51,808 bases of DNA from Oscillatoriales cyanobacterium CG2_30_40_61. GTDB lineage: Bacteria > Cyanobacteriota > Cyanobacteriia > Cyanobacteriales > Microcoleaceae. Each line of letters opens with the position of its first letter. Within the stretch, counting starts at the first letter, position 1. The translations under genes were made by a program, and so were the position numbers. The notes under the pieces are model-generated. The model saw only the letters and a list, made by a program, of their open reading frames with translations, had not been told where the DNA came from and ran no database searches. Shown here one piece after another: positions 33,759 through 43,502 of the stretch. The stretch is from NCBI GenBank assembly GCA_001873365.1, contig MNYZ01000063.1:1-51808 (forward strand), given 5' to 3'.

Positions 33759-35063
33759 CTACACTAACACTTGTTGCCATTCCAGACGGTCTAAAGTGCG
33801 AGCCCGTTCAATTGCCCGTTCAAAACTTTCTAGTTTTGGTTCGATAGTTAAGGGTTCACCGACATAACCTTGAACGGCTTCTTGGGTTTTGAGGCCATTT
33901 CCAGTAATATAAACAACGGTAGTTTCTTCCGGATCAATTTTACCTGCTTCCACCAATTTTTTCAAAACTGCAATAGTTGTTCCCCCGGCGGTTTCTGTAA
34001 AAATACCTTCGGTTTCGGCTAATAATTTTATTCCTTGAATCACTTCTTCATCATTCACAGATTCAATATTTCCGTTAGTTTTATTGGCTAATTCCACCGC
34101 ATAAACACCATCGGCGGGGTTGCCAATAGCAATGGATTTAGCAATAGTATTAGGTTTAACCGGAGTAATAAAATCCCGTCCTTCTTTAAACGCCGTAGCA
34201 ACCGGAGAACAACCTTCCGCTTGGGCACCACTAAAACGCACGGGTTTGTCATCGACTAAACCGACTTTGACAAATTCTTGGAAGCCTTTATGAATTTTGG
34301 TGAATAGGGAACCAGAAGCAATCGGAGCCACAATATGGTCGGGTAATTTCCAGCCCAGTTGTTCGATGACTTCATAACCCAAGGTTTTTGAACCTTCGGA
34401 ATAGTAGGGACGGAGGTTAATATTCACAAATCCCCAGCCGTGGGTATTAGCAACTTCTGAACAGAGGCGGTTGACTTGATCGTAATTACCTTTCACAGCC
34501 ATTAAAATCGGGTTGTAGATTAAAGTTCCCAGGATTTTACCCGCTTCCAAATCTGCCGGAATGAACACACAGCAGTCCAGACCCGCTCTGGCGGCAATGG
34601 CGGCTGTGGAGTTGGCCAAATTTCCGGTACTGGCACAGGAAACCGTCGAAAATCCTAATTCTCTAGCGCGACTCAAGGCAACGGATACCACCCGATCTTT
34701 GAAGCTCAGGGTGGGCATATTCACAGCATCGTTTTTAATATACAGATTCTTTAAACCCAGGCGACGGGCCAACCGTTCCGACTTAATCAGGGGAGTCATT
34801 CCCGTACCAACATCAATCACATTCTCAGTAGCCACAGGCAGGAACTTCCGATAACGCCAAATGGAGTTAGGGCCAGCTTCAATAGTGGCGCGGGTAACCG
34901 TTTGGCGGAGCAGGTCATAGTTGTACTGGACTTCCAAGGGGCCAAAACACACTTCACAAACGTGCTTGGCTTCGGGGGCGTATTCTTCCCCACACTCTTT
35001 GCATTTTAATTTGTCAAAGGTAGCGCCTGTGAGTCCTAAGTTTTTGGTTGTTGCCTGAGTCAT
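33759..35063 (-). CDS. thrC: Threonine synthase
   Basis: 434 residues of a PLP enzyme that converts O-phosphohomoserine to threonine and phosphate. The PLP lysine is K122 in PTLSFKDRVV. An N-terminal zinc-ribbon-like segment has four cysteines (C21, C24, C36, C39), an extension found in many cyanobacterial ThrC proteins. GSLFTKIHKG and the long C-terminal domain complete the fold. The likely transcript includes the MoaD-like gene. Confidence 0.94.
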   Translation of the reverse strand: MTQATTKNLGLTGATFDKLKCKECGEEYAPEAKHVCEVCFGPLEVQYNYDLLRQTVTRATIEAGPNSIWRYRKFLPVATENVIDVGTGMTPLIKSERLARRLGLKNLYIKNDAVNMPTLSFKDRVVSVALSRARELGFSTVSCASTGNLANSTAAIAARAGLDCCVFIPADLEAGKILGTLIYNPILMAVKGNYDQVNRLCSEVANTHGWGFVNINLRPYYSEGSKTLGYEVIEQLGWKLPDHIVAPIASGSLFTKIHKGFQEFVKVGLVDDKPVRFSGAQAEGCSPVATAFKEGRDFITPVKPNTIAKSIAIGNPADGVYAVELANKTNGNIESVNDEEVIQGIKLLAETEGIFTETAGGTTIAVLKKLVEAGKIDPEETTVVYITGNGLKTQEAVQGYVGEPLTIEPKLESFERAIERARTLDRLEWQQVLV

Positions 35064-35659
35064 GACCTGTTCTCCACTGTGAATCTGATACTGCGATGTT
35101 GGAATTAAGTTATCACAATCCCAAAAATGTCGTCAACAATACCCGACCTTTTTTGTCGGGATTAAAACTAGACAGGAGTTACGCACCCAAGCAAAGAAGC
35201 CGGGTTTTTTAGGAAAATACTGGGTTTTGACCCATAAATTCGCTAAAAAACCGGGTTTATCGAGCCCGATGGGTAGGTTATAAATAGATTTAACATTCTT
35301 AGGTTTGGGGTTCACCGCTCCGTCTCCTGAATCCCTTGATCGATTTAGTCAAAATCCGGTGATTCACCAACCTATGGGTATATATTATGGGAAAAGCAAT
35401 CCCGAACGCTTTTATTAACGGGATAGAGGGTGTTATAGTTCATCCAGTCCGGTTCACCCGGTGCTAAGTAAAACCTGAGATATTTGTCTATGGTTTTCCG
35501 AACTATAAAACTACTGCTATGACTCAATTTGCCTAAAATCTAAAGATGTTAGCGCTAAATGCCATCTGAAAAATGTGGCGTGGGGAGTATCGGTAAAAAA
35601 CAATTCTTGATATGATATCGCGTGTTATTGGTGTGGTGTGGTGTGATGAGGAGTAATTG
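35064..35659. other. Long intergenic region between thrC and murC
   Basis: About 590 bp with divergent promoters. A CCCGAC/GTCGGG hairpin lies at 35138-35160. A degenerate copy of the 12899 MITE left half (AGGAGTTACGCACCC, then CCGGGTT) begins near 35172 but no right end was found. A TATGAT box (35611-35616) and a GAGGAG ribosome site precede murC. No RNA gene was recognised. Confidence 0.55.
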
Positions 35660-37228
35660 ATGCCAATTTCTGTAGATTTCAGTGGCAGGCCTTTTCACTT
35701 TATCGGGATCGGCGGGATTGGAATGTCAGCCCTAGCCTATATCCTAGCGAAGCGAAAGCTACCTATTTATGGCTCGGATATTCAACGCAGCCATATTACT
35801 CAACGCCTAGAAGATTTAGGCGCCCAAATTTTTTGCCGTCAACAGGCAAGCAATTTTGAGTATGTTCAACAATTTCAGGAGCGGGAGAATCCCAAACCCA
35901 ATAAGACAACAGGACTGGAATTACCTGTATCTCAAAACGGGGTGAAACTTGAAAGCCCGAAGGGAAAGGGACAAAACTCCCTAGAACTCCCTCAAGTCAT
36001 TTGTTCGACCGCCATTGATGCCGATAATTTGGAATATCAAGCCGCCCAGGAGTTGGGTTGTCCAATTTTTCATCGCTCTGATTTACTAGCGGCCCTAATT
36101 CAAGATTATCAAAGTATTGCTGTAGCTGGAACCCATGGCAAAACCACGACCAGCAGCATGATTGCCTTTATGTTGCTCAAAGCCGGCCTTGACCCCACCA
36201 TTTTAGTCGGGGGAGAGGTGAATGCTTGGGAGGGGAACGCTCGGGTGGGTCAGGGGCCCTATATGGTGGCCGAAGCCGATGAATCCGATGGCTCCCTGGT
36301 CAAAATTAAAGCCCAAATTGGTGTAATTACCAATATTGAGTTAGATCATCCCGATCACTATGCAAGCTTAGAACAGGTAATCAACACCTTCAAAGTCTTT
36401 GAGAACAACTGTAAAACCTTAGTGGGTTGTATCGATTGTCCAACGGTAAAGGGGCAAATCCAACCCGGGATCACCTACAGTTTAAATCCTGACTCCCATG
36501 CCGATTACACCGTTAAAGATGTTGAATATCGTGCCAATGGCATTTTAGCCCCCGTTTGGGAGCGAGGCAATTTCCTCGGCACGCTGGAGTTACGGTTGCT
36601 CGGGCAACATAATCTCAGTAATGCCCTAGCTGCGATCGCCGTAGGACGGCAGTTAGGCCTAGAGTTTTCCGTCATCGGCCCGGCATTAGCAGACTTTGAA
36701 GGGGCAAAACGTCGTTTTGAGCATCGAGGGTGTTTTAATGACATCCTGTTTGTAGACGATTATGCCCATCATCCCAGTGAAATCCGCGCCACCCTCGCCG
36801 CTGCCCGTCTGCGGATGCAAGATAGTGCCTTAAACACCGAACCTCACCTTCAACGTATTGTTGCTATTTTTCAACCCCATCGCTATAGTCGAACTCATGC
36901 CTTTCTTCAAGACTTCGCTCAGTGTTTTACCGATGCCGATCTGGTAATTCTGACCGAAATTTATAGTGCCGGAGAACCGAATAGCTGGGATATTAATGGC
37001 CGCCAAGTCGCAGACTTGATTGGTCATTACCATCCTCAAGTGTTGTATCAGCCCTCGATGGATGCCGTGAAGGCAAGTTTGGCTCAACTCCTACAACCCG
37101 GTGATTTAGCCCTATTTCTCGGTGCTGGCAACCTGAATCAAATTATCCCAGAGGTGATGGCATTTTATCAAAGTTCCCAGAACAGGATAGGGAGTGAGGC
37201 TGGTTGCTTCTCCCATCTCAGGGACTGA
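35660..37228 (+). CDS. murC: UDP-N-acetylmuramate--L-alanine ligase
   Basis: 522 residues from ATG 35660 (GAGGAG 8 nt upstream; a TTG codon directly before it is not the start). It adds L-Ala to UDP-MurNAc with ATP in the first amino-acid step of peptidoglycan synthesis. Motifs: FHFIGIGGIGMSALA for the nucleotide sugar, AGTHGKTTTSSM P-loop near 157-164, ADESDGSL, and DDYAHHPSEI. An insertion of about 40 residues (about 70-111) rich in N/K/P interrupts the N-terminal Rossmann domain. Confidence 0.95.
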   Translation: MPISVDFSGRPFHFIGIGGIGMSALAYILAKRKLPIYGSDIQRSHITQRLEDLGAQIFCRQQASNFEYVQQFQERENPKPNKTTGLELPVSQNGVKLESPKGKGQNSLELPQVICSTAIDADNLEYQAAQELGCPIFHRSDLLAALIQDYQSIAVAGTHGKTTTSSMIAFMLLKAGLDPTILVGGEVNAWEGNARVGQGPYMVAEADESDGSLVKIKAQIGVITNIELDHPDHYASLEQVINTFKVFENNCKTLVGCIDCPTVKGQIQPGITYSLNPDSHADYTVKDVEYRANGILAPVWERGNFLGTLELRLLGQHNLSNALAAIAVGRQLGLEFSVIGPALADFEGAKRRFEHRGCFNDILFVDDYAHHPSEIRATLAAARLRMQDSALNTEPHLQRIVAIFQPHRYSRTHAFLQDFAQCFTDADLVILTEIYSAGEPNSWDINGRQVADLIGHYHPQVLYQPSMDAVKASLAQLLQPGDLALFLGAGNLNQIIPEVMAFYQSSQNRIGSEAGCFSHLRD

Positions 37229-37279
37229 GGTATATGCAATCGGTGATTTATATCCAAGTTCTAAGGTATTCATTTTGAT

Positions 37280-38242
37280 ATGGTCATGACACTCTCCTAT
37301 GACTCCCTCAGTCAAACAAACTCCTCTCAGCCACGCTCCATAGCCCTACCCGAAACGGACTGTTTGATTCAATCTTTAGTTCCTTTAACTACATTCACGT
37401 CCTTTCGGGTGGGGGGGCCTGCCGAGTGGTACGTCGCCCCTAAAGGGGTAGAACAACTTCAAGAAACCCTCTTATGGGCCGATAACCAAGGATTACCGAT
37501 CACCCTCCTGGGGGCGGGATCAAATTTATTAATTAGTGATCAGGGGTTATCGGGATTAGTAATTGCCACTCGTCACCTGCGTCACGTTGACTTTGATTCT
37601 GAAACCGGACTCCTGACGGCTGGGGCCGGAACCTCCCTTCCCCGTTTAGCTTGGAAAGCAGCCCGTTTAGGATGGCGGGGACTAGAATGGGCCGTGGGCA
37701 TCCCCGGAACCATGGGGGGGGCGGTGGTGATGAATGCGGGAGCTCACAAATCCTGCACCGCAGAAATTTTAGTCCATGCCCATGTCCTATCCAAGTCTGG
37801 GGAATTACAGATTTTAACCCCGGAAGATTTAGGCTATCGCTATCGCACCTCAATTTTGCAAGGTGGCGATCGGTTTGTGACTCAAGCTACTTTCCAGTTA
37901 GAACCCGGTCATGATCCCCAACAGGTGATCGCAGATACCACCGCCCATTTTAATCGACGTCGCAATAGCCAACCCTACCATCTACCCAGTTGTGGTAGCG
38001 TGTTCCGTAACCCGGGTCTGAAAACGGCGGGATGGTTGATTGAACAAACGGGTTTAAAAGGTTACAGCATCGGTCAAGCTCAGGTGGCCGAACGCCATGC
38101 TAATTTTATTCTTAATTGTGGTGGGGCCACGGCCAGTGATATTTTTTCGTTAATTCGTCATGTTCAAGAACAAGTTAAACAGCGTTGGTCATTTTTATTA
38201 GAACCGGAAGTTAAAATTATGGGTGATTTTCCTGGGTGTTGA
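37280..38242 (+). CDS. murB: UDP-N-acetylenolpyruvoylglucosamine reductase
   Basis: 320 residues. It reduces UDP-GlcNAc-enolpyruvate with NADPH via FAD to give UDP-MurNAc, the substrate of MurC. FAD-binding motif [18 protein letters not shown], catalytic serine in SCGSVFRNP and the C-terminal glutamate in EPEVKIMG are present. An ATG two codons in (37286) is an alternative start. It lies 51 bp after murC, a common cyanobacterial pair. Confidence 0.95.
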   Translation: MVMTLSYDSLSQTNSSQPRSIALPETDCLIQSLVPLTTFTSFRVGGPAEWYVAPKGVEQLQETLLWADNQGLPITLLGAGSNLLISDQGLSGLVIATRHLRHVDFDSETGLLTAGAGTSLPRLAWKAARLGWRGLEWAVGIPGTMGGAVVMNAGAHKSCTAEILVHAHVLSKSGELQILTPEDLGYRYRTSILQGGDRFVTQATFQLEPGHDPQQVIADTTAHFNRRRNSQPYHLPSCGSVFRNPGLKTAGWLIEQTGLKGYSIGQAQVAERHANFILNCGGATASDIFSLIRHVQEQVKQRWSFLLEPEVKIMGDFPGC

Positions 38243-38310
38243 TTTGTGACTTAATATGGTGTTAACTTCACTCAATATACAAGGCGTTTTCCGCGCTAGA
38301 TGAACAAACT

Positions 38311-38658
38311 ATGACACAAGAAAAAGGATTTGGTTTTGGTCTGGGCAAAATGAAGGAACTGGCTGAGGCGTTTAAAAAGGCCCAGCAAGTTCAAGAAGGA
38401 GCGAAAAAGCTCCAAGAAGACCTGGATCAGTTAGAAATTTCAGGGGAAGCCGGAGGTGGCTTAGTTAAGGTGTACCTCAGTGGAAACCAAGAACCCCGTC
38501 GGGTCGAAATTTCACCGGATGTTTTAGGCGAAGGGGCGGAAGTCCTATCCGATCTGGTTCTGGTTGCCATGCAGGAAGCTTACGGGAACTCGACTGCTAC
38601 GATGCGCGAACGCATGGAAGAACTGACCGGGGGTTTGAATTTACCCGGTTTAGGTTAA
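38311..38658 (+). CDS. YbaB/EbfC nucleoid-associated protein
   Basis: 115 residues with the DNA-binding YbaB fold: long helix ([20 protein letters not shown]), a small beta-sheet with [22 protein letters not shown], and a second long helix. The family forms nucleoid-associated dimers. It follows murC-murB on the same strand. Confidence 0.9.
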   Translation: MTQEKGFGFGLGKMKELAEAFKKAQQVQEGAKKLQEDLDQLEISGEAGGGLVKVYLSGNQEPRRVEISPDVLGEGAEVLSDLVLVAMQEAYGNSTATMRERMEELTGGLNLPGLG

Positions 38659-38903
38659 ACCAGAAATAATATTAGGGGGGAAGACGCAAAAGAAACTGGG
38701 AAATCTCCCTTTTAACTCACCTATAAAAAACCTCAAGCAAGGCGGTGCCAGCGTCCTCGCTGGCTGGGGTTTTGGGAGTTGAATTTGCGGAAAAAGACTG
38801 CATCCGTCTTGATCAAATATCGTAAATTGTGCAACTGCTATCAAATCAATCAACTATTAACAACCTAATTTTTAGGCTTAATTTTTAGTTAAATTATTTA
38901 CTT

Positions 38904-39395
38904 ATGCCTTACAAAGTTTTATTTGTGTGTCTTGGTAATATTTGCCGTTCTCCGGCGGCGGAAAATATTATGAATCATTTAATTGATCAGGCTAATTTGA
39001 GCGATCGCATTGTCTGTGACTCTGCGGGAACATCGAGTTACCATATTGGCAGTTCTCCCGACCGACGCATGACTCAAACAGCTAACCAAAGGGGAATTAA
39101 AATGGCGGGAAAAGCTCGTCAATTTAAGCCAGAGGATTTTGAACAATTTGATTTAATTTTAGCGATGGATCGGGAGAACTATCAAAATATTCTCCGTCTT
39201 GATCCATTAGAAAAACATCGTCACCAGGTTAAATTGATGTGTGAGTTTTGTCGCCATCATCCCCTAAAAGAAGTTCCCGATCCCTACTATGGAGGGACGG
39301 AAGGATTTAATCAGGTGATTGATTTATTATTAGATGCCTGTGAGGGATTATTAGAGTCGATTATTAAAGACCAAGAATTATCAACTTTCCATTGA
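38904..39395 (+). CDS. Low-molecular-weight protein tyrosine phosphatase
   Basis: 163 residues. The P-loop VCLGNICRSP gives catalytic C9 and R15 (CX5R) with S16, and the acid loop is VPDPYYGG near 121-128. These are the complete LMW-PTP signatures. The 3' end overlaps convergently with thiS by 15 bp. The substrate may be exopolysaccharide kinases or other phosphoproteins; none is adjacent. Confidence 0.93.
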   Translation: MPYKVLFVCLGNICRSPAAENIMNHLIDQANLSDRIVCDSAGTSSYHIGSSPDRRMTQTANQRGIKMAGKARQFKPEDFEQFDLILAMDRENYQNILRLDPLEKHRHQVKLMCEFCRHHPLKEVPDPYYGGTEGFNQVIDLLLDACEGLLESIIKDQELSTFH

Positions 39396-39608
39396 AACTC
39401 CCCCGCCAACAATGGTCACGATTTCTAAAATATCTCCGGGTTGAATTTCAGTAATTTCCCAAAATTGATGATGGAGAATTTCCCCATTATATTCTACCGC
39501 AATTAAACGGGGATTTAAACCTTGTTGTTGTAAAAAATCGGGAAGTTTTAATCCCGAATCACAGGTTTTTAATTCCCCATTAACTTTCAGCGTAATTGTT
39601 TCTGTCAT
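39381..39608 (-). CDS. thiS: Sulfur carrier protein ThiS (with C-terminal tail)
   Basis: 75 residues of a beta-grasp sulfur carrier: MTETITLKVNGELKTCDSGL at the start and EIQPGDILEIVTIVGGG near the end. It supplies sulfur for the thiazole of thiamine. Unusually, five residues (VSMES) follow the GGG, whereas ThiS normally ends in GG so that the terminal Gly can be thiocarboxylated. It lies 16 bp after thiE on the same strand and overlaps the phosphatase gene convergently. Confidence 0.88.
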   Translation of the reverse strand: MTETITLKVNGELKTCDSGLKLPDFLQQQGLNPRLIAVEYNGEILHHQFWEITEIQPGDILEIVTIVGGGVSMES

Positions 39609-39624
39609 ACTAATTATTTCGAGG

Positions 39625-40695
39625 TTAACTGGGCAAAACTTTGTGAGATCGGAGGTTTCTAACCCGATGCAATTGGGAGAGAAAATATTGGGTAACTAAA
39701 GTTGGTTGTTCCGCATTCATAATCGAACGAACCACTGCAACTCGTTCGCAACCGGTTGCCATGACATCATCAAAATTATTCATATCAATGCCACCAATAG
39801 CAAACCAAGGAACAGTAGAATTTTTAACCGCATGACTCACATATTCTAATCCAGCGGCGACTTTTCCAGCCTTGGTGGGAGTTTCATAAACCGGGCCCAC
39901 ACCTATATAATCTGCACCCTCTTGAATGGCTCGTTTCATGTCTTCTGGACTATGGGTAGAACGACCAATTAATCTTTGAGGGCCCAGGACTTGTCTGGCT
40001 AATTGAATCGGGATATCCTCCTGACCTAAATGGACTCCATCAGCATCAACGGCCACGGCAAGATCAACTCGATCATTAACCAGAAATAAGGCATCATAGC
40101 GATGACAGAGTTGACATAATTTTTGGGCAATTTTTAATCGAGTTTCATCATTAGAATTTTTATCCCGATATTGAACTAAAGTTAATCCTCCTTGTAACGC
40201 CGCTTCGACAATAGCGAATAATTTTTCCCCCGGAGATGTGACTAAATAGAGATAGGAATTTTGTAAAACCTTATGGCGTTCATGGGCAAGTAAACGGCTT
40301 TCTAAGGTATAAACTTGATAGCGCATTTGTTTAAAGGTACTACCCATTTCGGGATGATATAATTTCCCGTATTCTTCCAGAACTCTTAAGGCTTCTTGTA
40401 CCCGACAAAAATTGGCTTGTAATAGTTGTTCAATTCCTGACCGTTGTTCCTCTTGGGGATGGGTTAATTCGGTTCCAGGGTCATCGGTTGTATTGCGATA
40501 GGAGCGTAGGGTCATAGTATGCCAACGGGCAATTTCCTGGCGTAGATGTTTACATTCTTCTGCGAGTTCGCCGCTATTTAACCCAAACCGACACCATTCC
40601 TCAATAATTCTTAACCCCTCCCGGGTGCGGTCTAAGTTAGCATCTAAAATCCGATATAAGATCGGTTGTGCTAGGGGAGTATATTGTTGATCCAT
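39625..40695 (-). CDS. thiE: Thiamine-phosphate synthase with N-terminal ThiD2-type domain
   Basis: 356 residues. The N-terminal part (about 1-135, ILDANLDRTREGLRIIEEWC) is the ThiD2-type helical domain, in some bacteria a hydroxymethylpyrimidine-phosphate kinase. The C-terminal part (about 150-345) is a TIM-barrel ThiE with LTLVQYRDKN, LVNDRVDLAVAVDADGVHLG and DYIGVGPVYETPTK. Product: thiamine phosphate. It forms an operon with thiS. Confidence 0.93.
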   Translation of the reverse strand: MDQQYTPLAQPILYRILDANLDRTREGLRIIEEWCRFGLNSGELAEECKHLRQEIARWHTMTLRSYRNTTDDPGTELTHPQEEQRSGIEQLLQANFCRVQEALRVLEEYGKLYHPEMGSTFKQMRYQVYTLESRLLAHERHKVLQNSYLYLVTSPGEKLFAIVEAALQGGLTLVQYRDKNSNDETRLKIAQKLCQLCHRYDALFLVNDRVDLAVAVDADGVHLGQEDIPIQLARQVLGPQRLIGRSTHSPEDMKRAIQEGADYIGVGPVYETPTKAGKVAAGLEYVSHAVKNSTVPWFAIGGIDMNNFDDVMATGCERVAVVRSIMNAEQPTLVTQYFLSQLHRVRNLRSHKVLPS

Positions 40696-40934
40696 TCACG
40701 GTGCCTGTAAGGTTTAATTTTTCTGGATTTGAGGTACAATTTCCTCAATTCGATTTTGATTCCGGGTGCGTTTGAACACAGTTTAAAATTCTTAATGGCC
40801 AAAATCTTAAATTTAAGATAGAATCAGGTCTGGTTTAACGCAACTGATATTTTAAACTAATTTCAGTCCGTCAGACTTGCTGAATTTTAGAGCCCCGTTC
40901 TGCTGCTTTTGGCCCATCCATAATAAATAATAAG
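40696..40934. other. Divergent region thiE / DUF1565 gene
   Basis: 239 bp between divergent genes. It is AT-rich and should contain both promoters; no TPP riboswitch signature, hairpin or repeat could be recognised. Confidence 0.4.
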
Positions 40935-42749
40935 ATGCGCTCTAGCCATAACAACGGGGTGGTTAATTACTATCAGTACTCCTCCCCGGCAATGACAAGG
41001 TTATCTGATATTCCCCAACTCCGTTCATCTGTTTCTCGAACGGCGATCGCATTAACGGCTCCATTTTCATTAATGGTAATGCGATCTTTTTCTCCATTTT
41101 TATTCATCAGTTTGGGATTAGGATTGTTTAATCCGATCGTCGGGTTAGCTATTCCCCCCAAAAATCAACCAACGGCACCAGCTACAACTAATCGTTCCAT
41201 TCCGGTGATTTATGTGAGTTCAACCATGGGAAATGATGGGGGACAAGGGACGCAACAATCCCCGTTCAAAACGATTACCAAAGCCGTTAGTATGGCTCCC
41301 TCGAATACGGCAATTGTGTTAGCACCGGGAACCTATAGTAGCCAAACCGGGGAACAATTTCCGATTATTTTGCACAATAGTGTAACCCTGCAGGGAAATC
41401 CTAGTACCAAGGGAAAAGATATTATAATTAGTGGGGGCGGTTGGTACACCAGCAAGACTTCAGCCCAACAAAATATTACAATTTTGGGGGCGAATAGCTC
41501 CAGAATTAGTGGGGTAACGATTACGAATCCGAATCAACGTGGTTATGGACTTTGGATCGAATCGAGTTCTTTAATTGTCTCTCAAAATACGTTTACAGGT
41601 AATAGCCATGATGGGATTTCAATTGTAGGAATTAGTGCACCGATTATTCAAGAAAATTCTTTTATTCAAAATGGGGCGAATGGGATTACTATTTACGGTA
41701 ATTCTCGCCCGGAAATTAGAAATAACGAGTTTCAAAATACAGGATTTGGGATTAATATTGCTCAAAATGCAGCCCCATTTTTGATTGGAAATCGGGTTTT
41801 TGATAATAAAGATGGGATTGTAATTCAAGCCAATGCCCGACCAATTTTAAGAAATAATCAAATTGAACGTAATCAACGGGATGGAATTGTGGCGATCGCA
41901 GAAGCTTTACCGGATTTAGGGAATACCCAAGAACCCGGGGGGAACGTAATTCGGAATAATGGTCGCTATGATCTCAATAACGGCACGAAGGGGCAGCAAA
42001 TTCTCGCCTACGGGAATCAATTGGGATCGAACAAAATTATCGGGGCGATTCAACTTTCTCAGACTTCCCTAGGGGGGTCTTCTCCTTTAGCGCGTCAGCT
42101 ATCGAACCCGGGCGATGCTTCCGGGGTGACGCCGATGAATCAGACTTCTTCCCTTCCGGTCTATGTCCCAGAATCGAATACAGCCAGCTCAATTCCGATT
42201 CCGGTTCCCCCCCCTGAATCTTCTCGTTTACCACCGCTACCCCCTAGTCGTCCTGGCCAACCGAGCTCCGGTGACCAGGTGGTGGGACTATTAGTGCCCA
42301 TAGTTTCTGATTTGATTTTAGGCCGTCCGGCTGCGGTTCCCACTCCGGCTCGTACCCAACCCCGCCGGGCCCCCCAGGCTATTACTCAACCGCCCCAAAC
42401 TGTCGCCCCGAATTCCGTGGCGGCCATCGGGGTTTTATCGGTTCCTGGGCCAAATATTCCGATTGGGTCAGGAGGAGGTTTACTACCGAATGAGGTGGCG
42501 ACTGGGAACCAAGGGGGGGCGGCTCTGAGTCCGGCAGCCTTGGGATTACGGTATCGGGTGGTCGTGGAGGGCAGTAGTGACAACGACCTTCGCCGCATCC
42601 GGTCGGTTGTCCCCGAAGCCTTTAGAACGGTGGTACAGGGGCGCTCTGTGGTGCAAGCGGGGGCGTTTCGAGATCAATATCGGGCGAATTCCCTCTTGCA
42701 ACAGTTAACCCGCAGTGGGTTACGGGCCAAAATTGAGATGATGAATTAA
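40935..42749 (+). CDS. Secreted beta-helix (DUF1565) protein with C-terminal SPOR-like domain
   Basis: Up to 604 residues; ATGs at 40992 and 41074 are alternative starts. A hydrophobic signal (FLFISLGLGLFNPIVGLA) precedes a DUF1565 region (YVSSTMGNDGGQGTQQSPF). Parallel beta-helix repeats (about 170-345) follow, then a Pro/Ser-rich linker (about 385-510). A SPOR-like end (VVEGSSDNDLRRIRSVVPEA through FRDQYRANSLLQQLTRSGLR) closes the protein. SPOR domains bind denuded peptidoglycan, so the protein is probably attached to the cell wall. Function unknown. Confidence 0.82.
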   Translation: MRSSHNNGVVNYYQYSSPAMTRLSDIPQLRSSVSRTAIALTAPFSLMVMRSFSPFLFISLGLGLFNPIVGLAIPPKNQPTAPATTNRSIPVIYVSSTMGNDGGQGTQQSPFKTITKAVSMAPSNTAIVLAPGTYSSQTGEQFPIILHNSVTLQGNPSTKGKDIIISGGGWYTSKTSAQQNITILGANSSRISGVTITNPNQRGYGLWIESSSLIVSQNTFTGNSHDGISIVGISAPIIQENSFIQNGANGITIYGNSRPEIRNNEFQNTGFGINIAQNAAPFLIGNRVFDNKDGIVIQANARPILRNNQIERNQRDGIVAIAEALPDLGNTQEPGGNVIRNNGRYDLNNGTKGQQILAYGNQLGSNKIIGAIQLSQTSLGGSSPLARQLSNPGDASGVTPMNQTSSLPVYVPESNTASSIPIPVPPPESSRLPPLPPSRPGQPSSGDQVVGLLVPIVSDLILGRPAAVPTPARTQPRRAPQAITQPPQTVAPNSVAAIGVLSVPGPNIPIGSGGGLLPNEVATGNQGGAALSPAALGLRYRVVVEGSSDNDLRRIRSVVPEAFRTVVQGRSVVQAGAFRDQYRANSLLQQLTRSGLRAKIEMMN

Positions 42750-42836
42750 TTGAAATGGGATTCTTGATATTCCCCGGTCTAAAGATACGGGGATTTTTAA
42801 GTAATCCCAAATACCCACTCCTAATAGTTGATCAAG

Positions 42837-43391
42837 ATGACACTATCGATCGCAAAATGGAAACTGGACGACTATCACCGCATCGTCGAAATGGGTCTAC
42901 TCGATGAGCGACCCGTTGAACTACTAAATGGAGAAATTGTTCAAATGTCCCCAGAAGGAGAACCACACGCCTACTATAGTCGAACTGCTGGCGAGTATCT
43001 CATGCGGATACTTGGCGATCGCGCTTTAGTCAGTCCCGCCAAACCCATTACCCTCCCCAACGACTCCGAGCCCGAACCTGATATCGCCATTGTGGAACGT
43101 TTGGGGCGGGAATATCTCAGTCATCATCCCTATCCTGAGAATATTTTCTGGGTGATCGAATACTCCAACTCCAGCCTAGAAAAAGACTCAACGGTTAAAT
43201 ACCGGATTTACGCCGAAGCAGGAATCTGCGAATATTGGTTAGTTAACCTACAGCGTCGAGAACTAATTATTTATCGTGATCCCCGGGATGGTGAATATGG
43301 CTCAAAGATCACCTTAACCCAAGGTGAAGTTAAACCGCTCGCCTTTCCCGATCTCCAGATTCCGGTTGAAGCCATGATTTGCGCAGATTGA
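42837..43391 (+). CDS. Uma2-family (DUF820) protein
   Basis: 184 residues from ATG 42837; a TTG at 42828 is less likely. N-terminal WKLDDYHRIVEMGLLDERPVE and ELLNGEIVQMSPEG are typical, and the PD-(D/E)XK-like core is EPEPDIAIVE then IFWVIEYSNSSLEKDSTVKYRIYAEAGI. This is a complete, canonical Uma2 protein, unlike the diverged copy at 13513. Nuclease activity is predicted from fold only. Confidence 0.88.
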   Translation: MTLSIAKWKLDDYHRIVEMGLLDERPVELLNGEIVQMSPEGEPHAYYSRTAGEYLMRILGDRALVSPAKPITLPNDSEPEPDIAIVERLGREYLSHHPYPENIFWVIEYSNSSLEKDSTVKYRIYAEAGICEYWLVNLQRRELIIYRDPRDGEYGSKITLTQGEVKPLAFPDLQIPVEAMICAD

Positions 43392-43502
43392 TCCGCTTTT
43401 TGACTCGGTTTCAAAATATTAAAGATGAGCAAAGATTTGTCGATCATTTGCCAATCGGATGTAATCTAAAATTTGCATCTGTAAATCCAGAATTCGCCAA
43501 AT

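Noticed and set aside
35341-35640. Possible small stable RNA (SRP, 6S or Yfr type) upstream of murC
   Set aside because: No conserved core such as ACUCCUCACAC, no strong closing stem, and no recognised SRP hairpin. The GATGAGGAGT near 35645 is the murC ribosome site.
36505-36744. Minus-strand ORF inside murC (and similar ORFs inside murB, pfkA, groEL and the 604-residue gene)
   Set aside because: Shadow frames of strongly coding genes, with unlikely composition and no recognisable domain.
40696-40934. TPP riboswitch before thiE
   Set aside because: No CUGAGA or ACCUGA-type core motifs were found on the minus strand before the thiE start.
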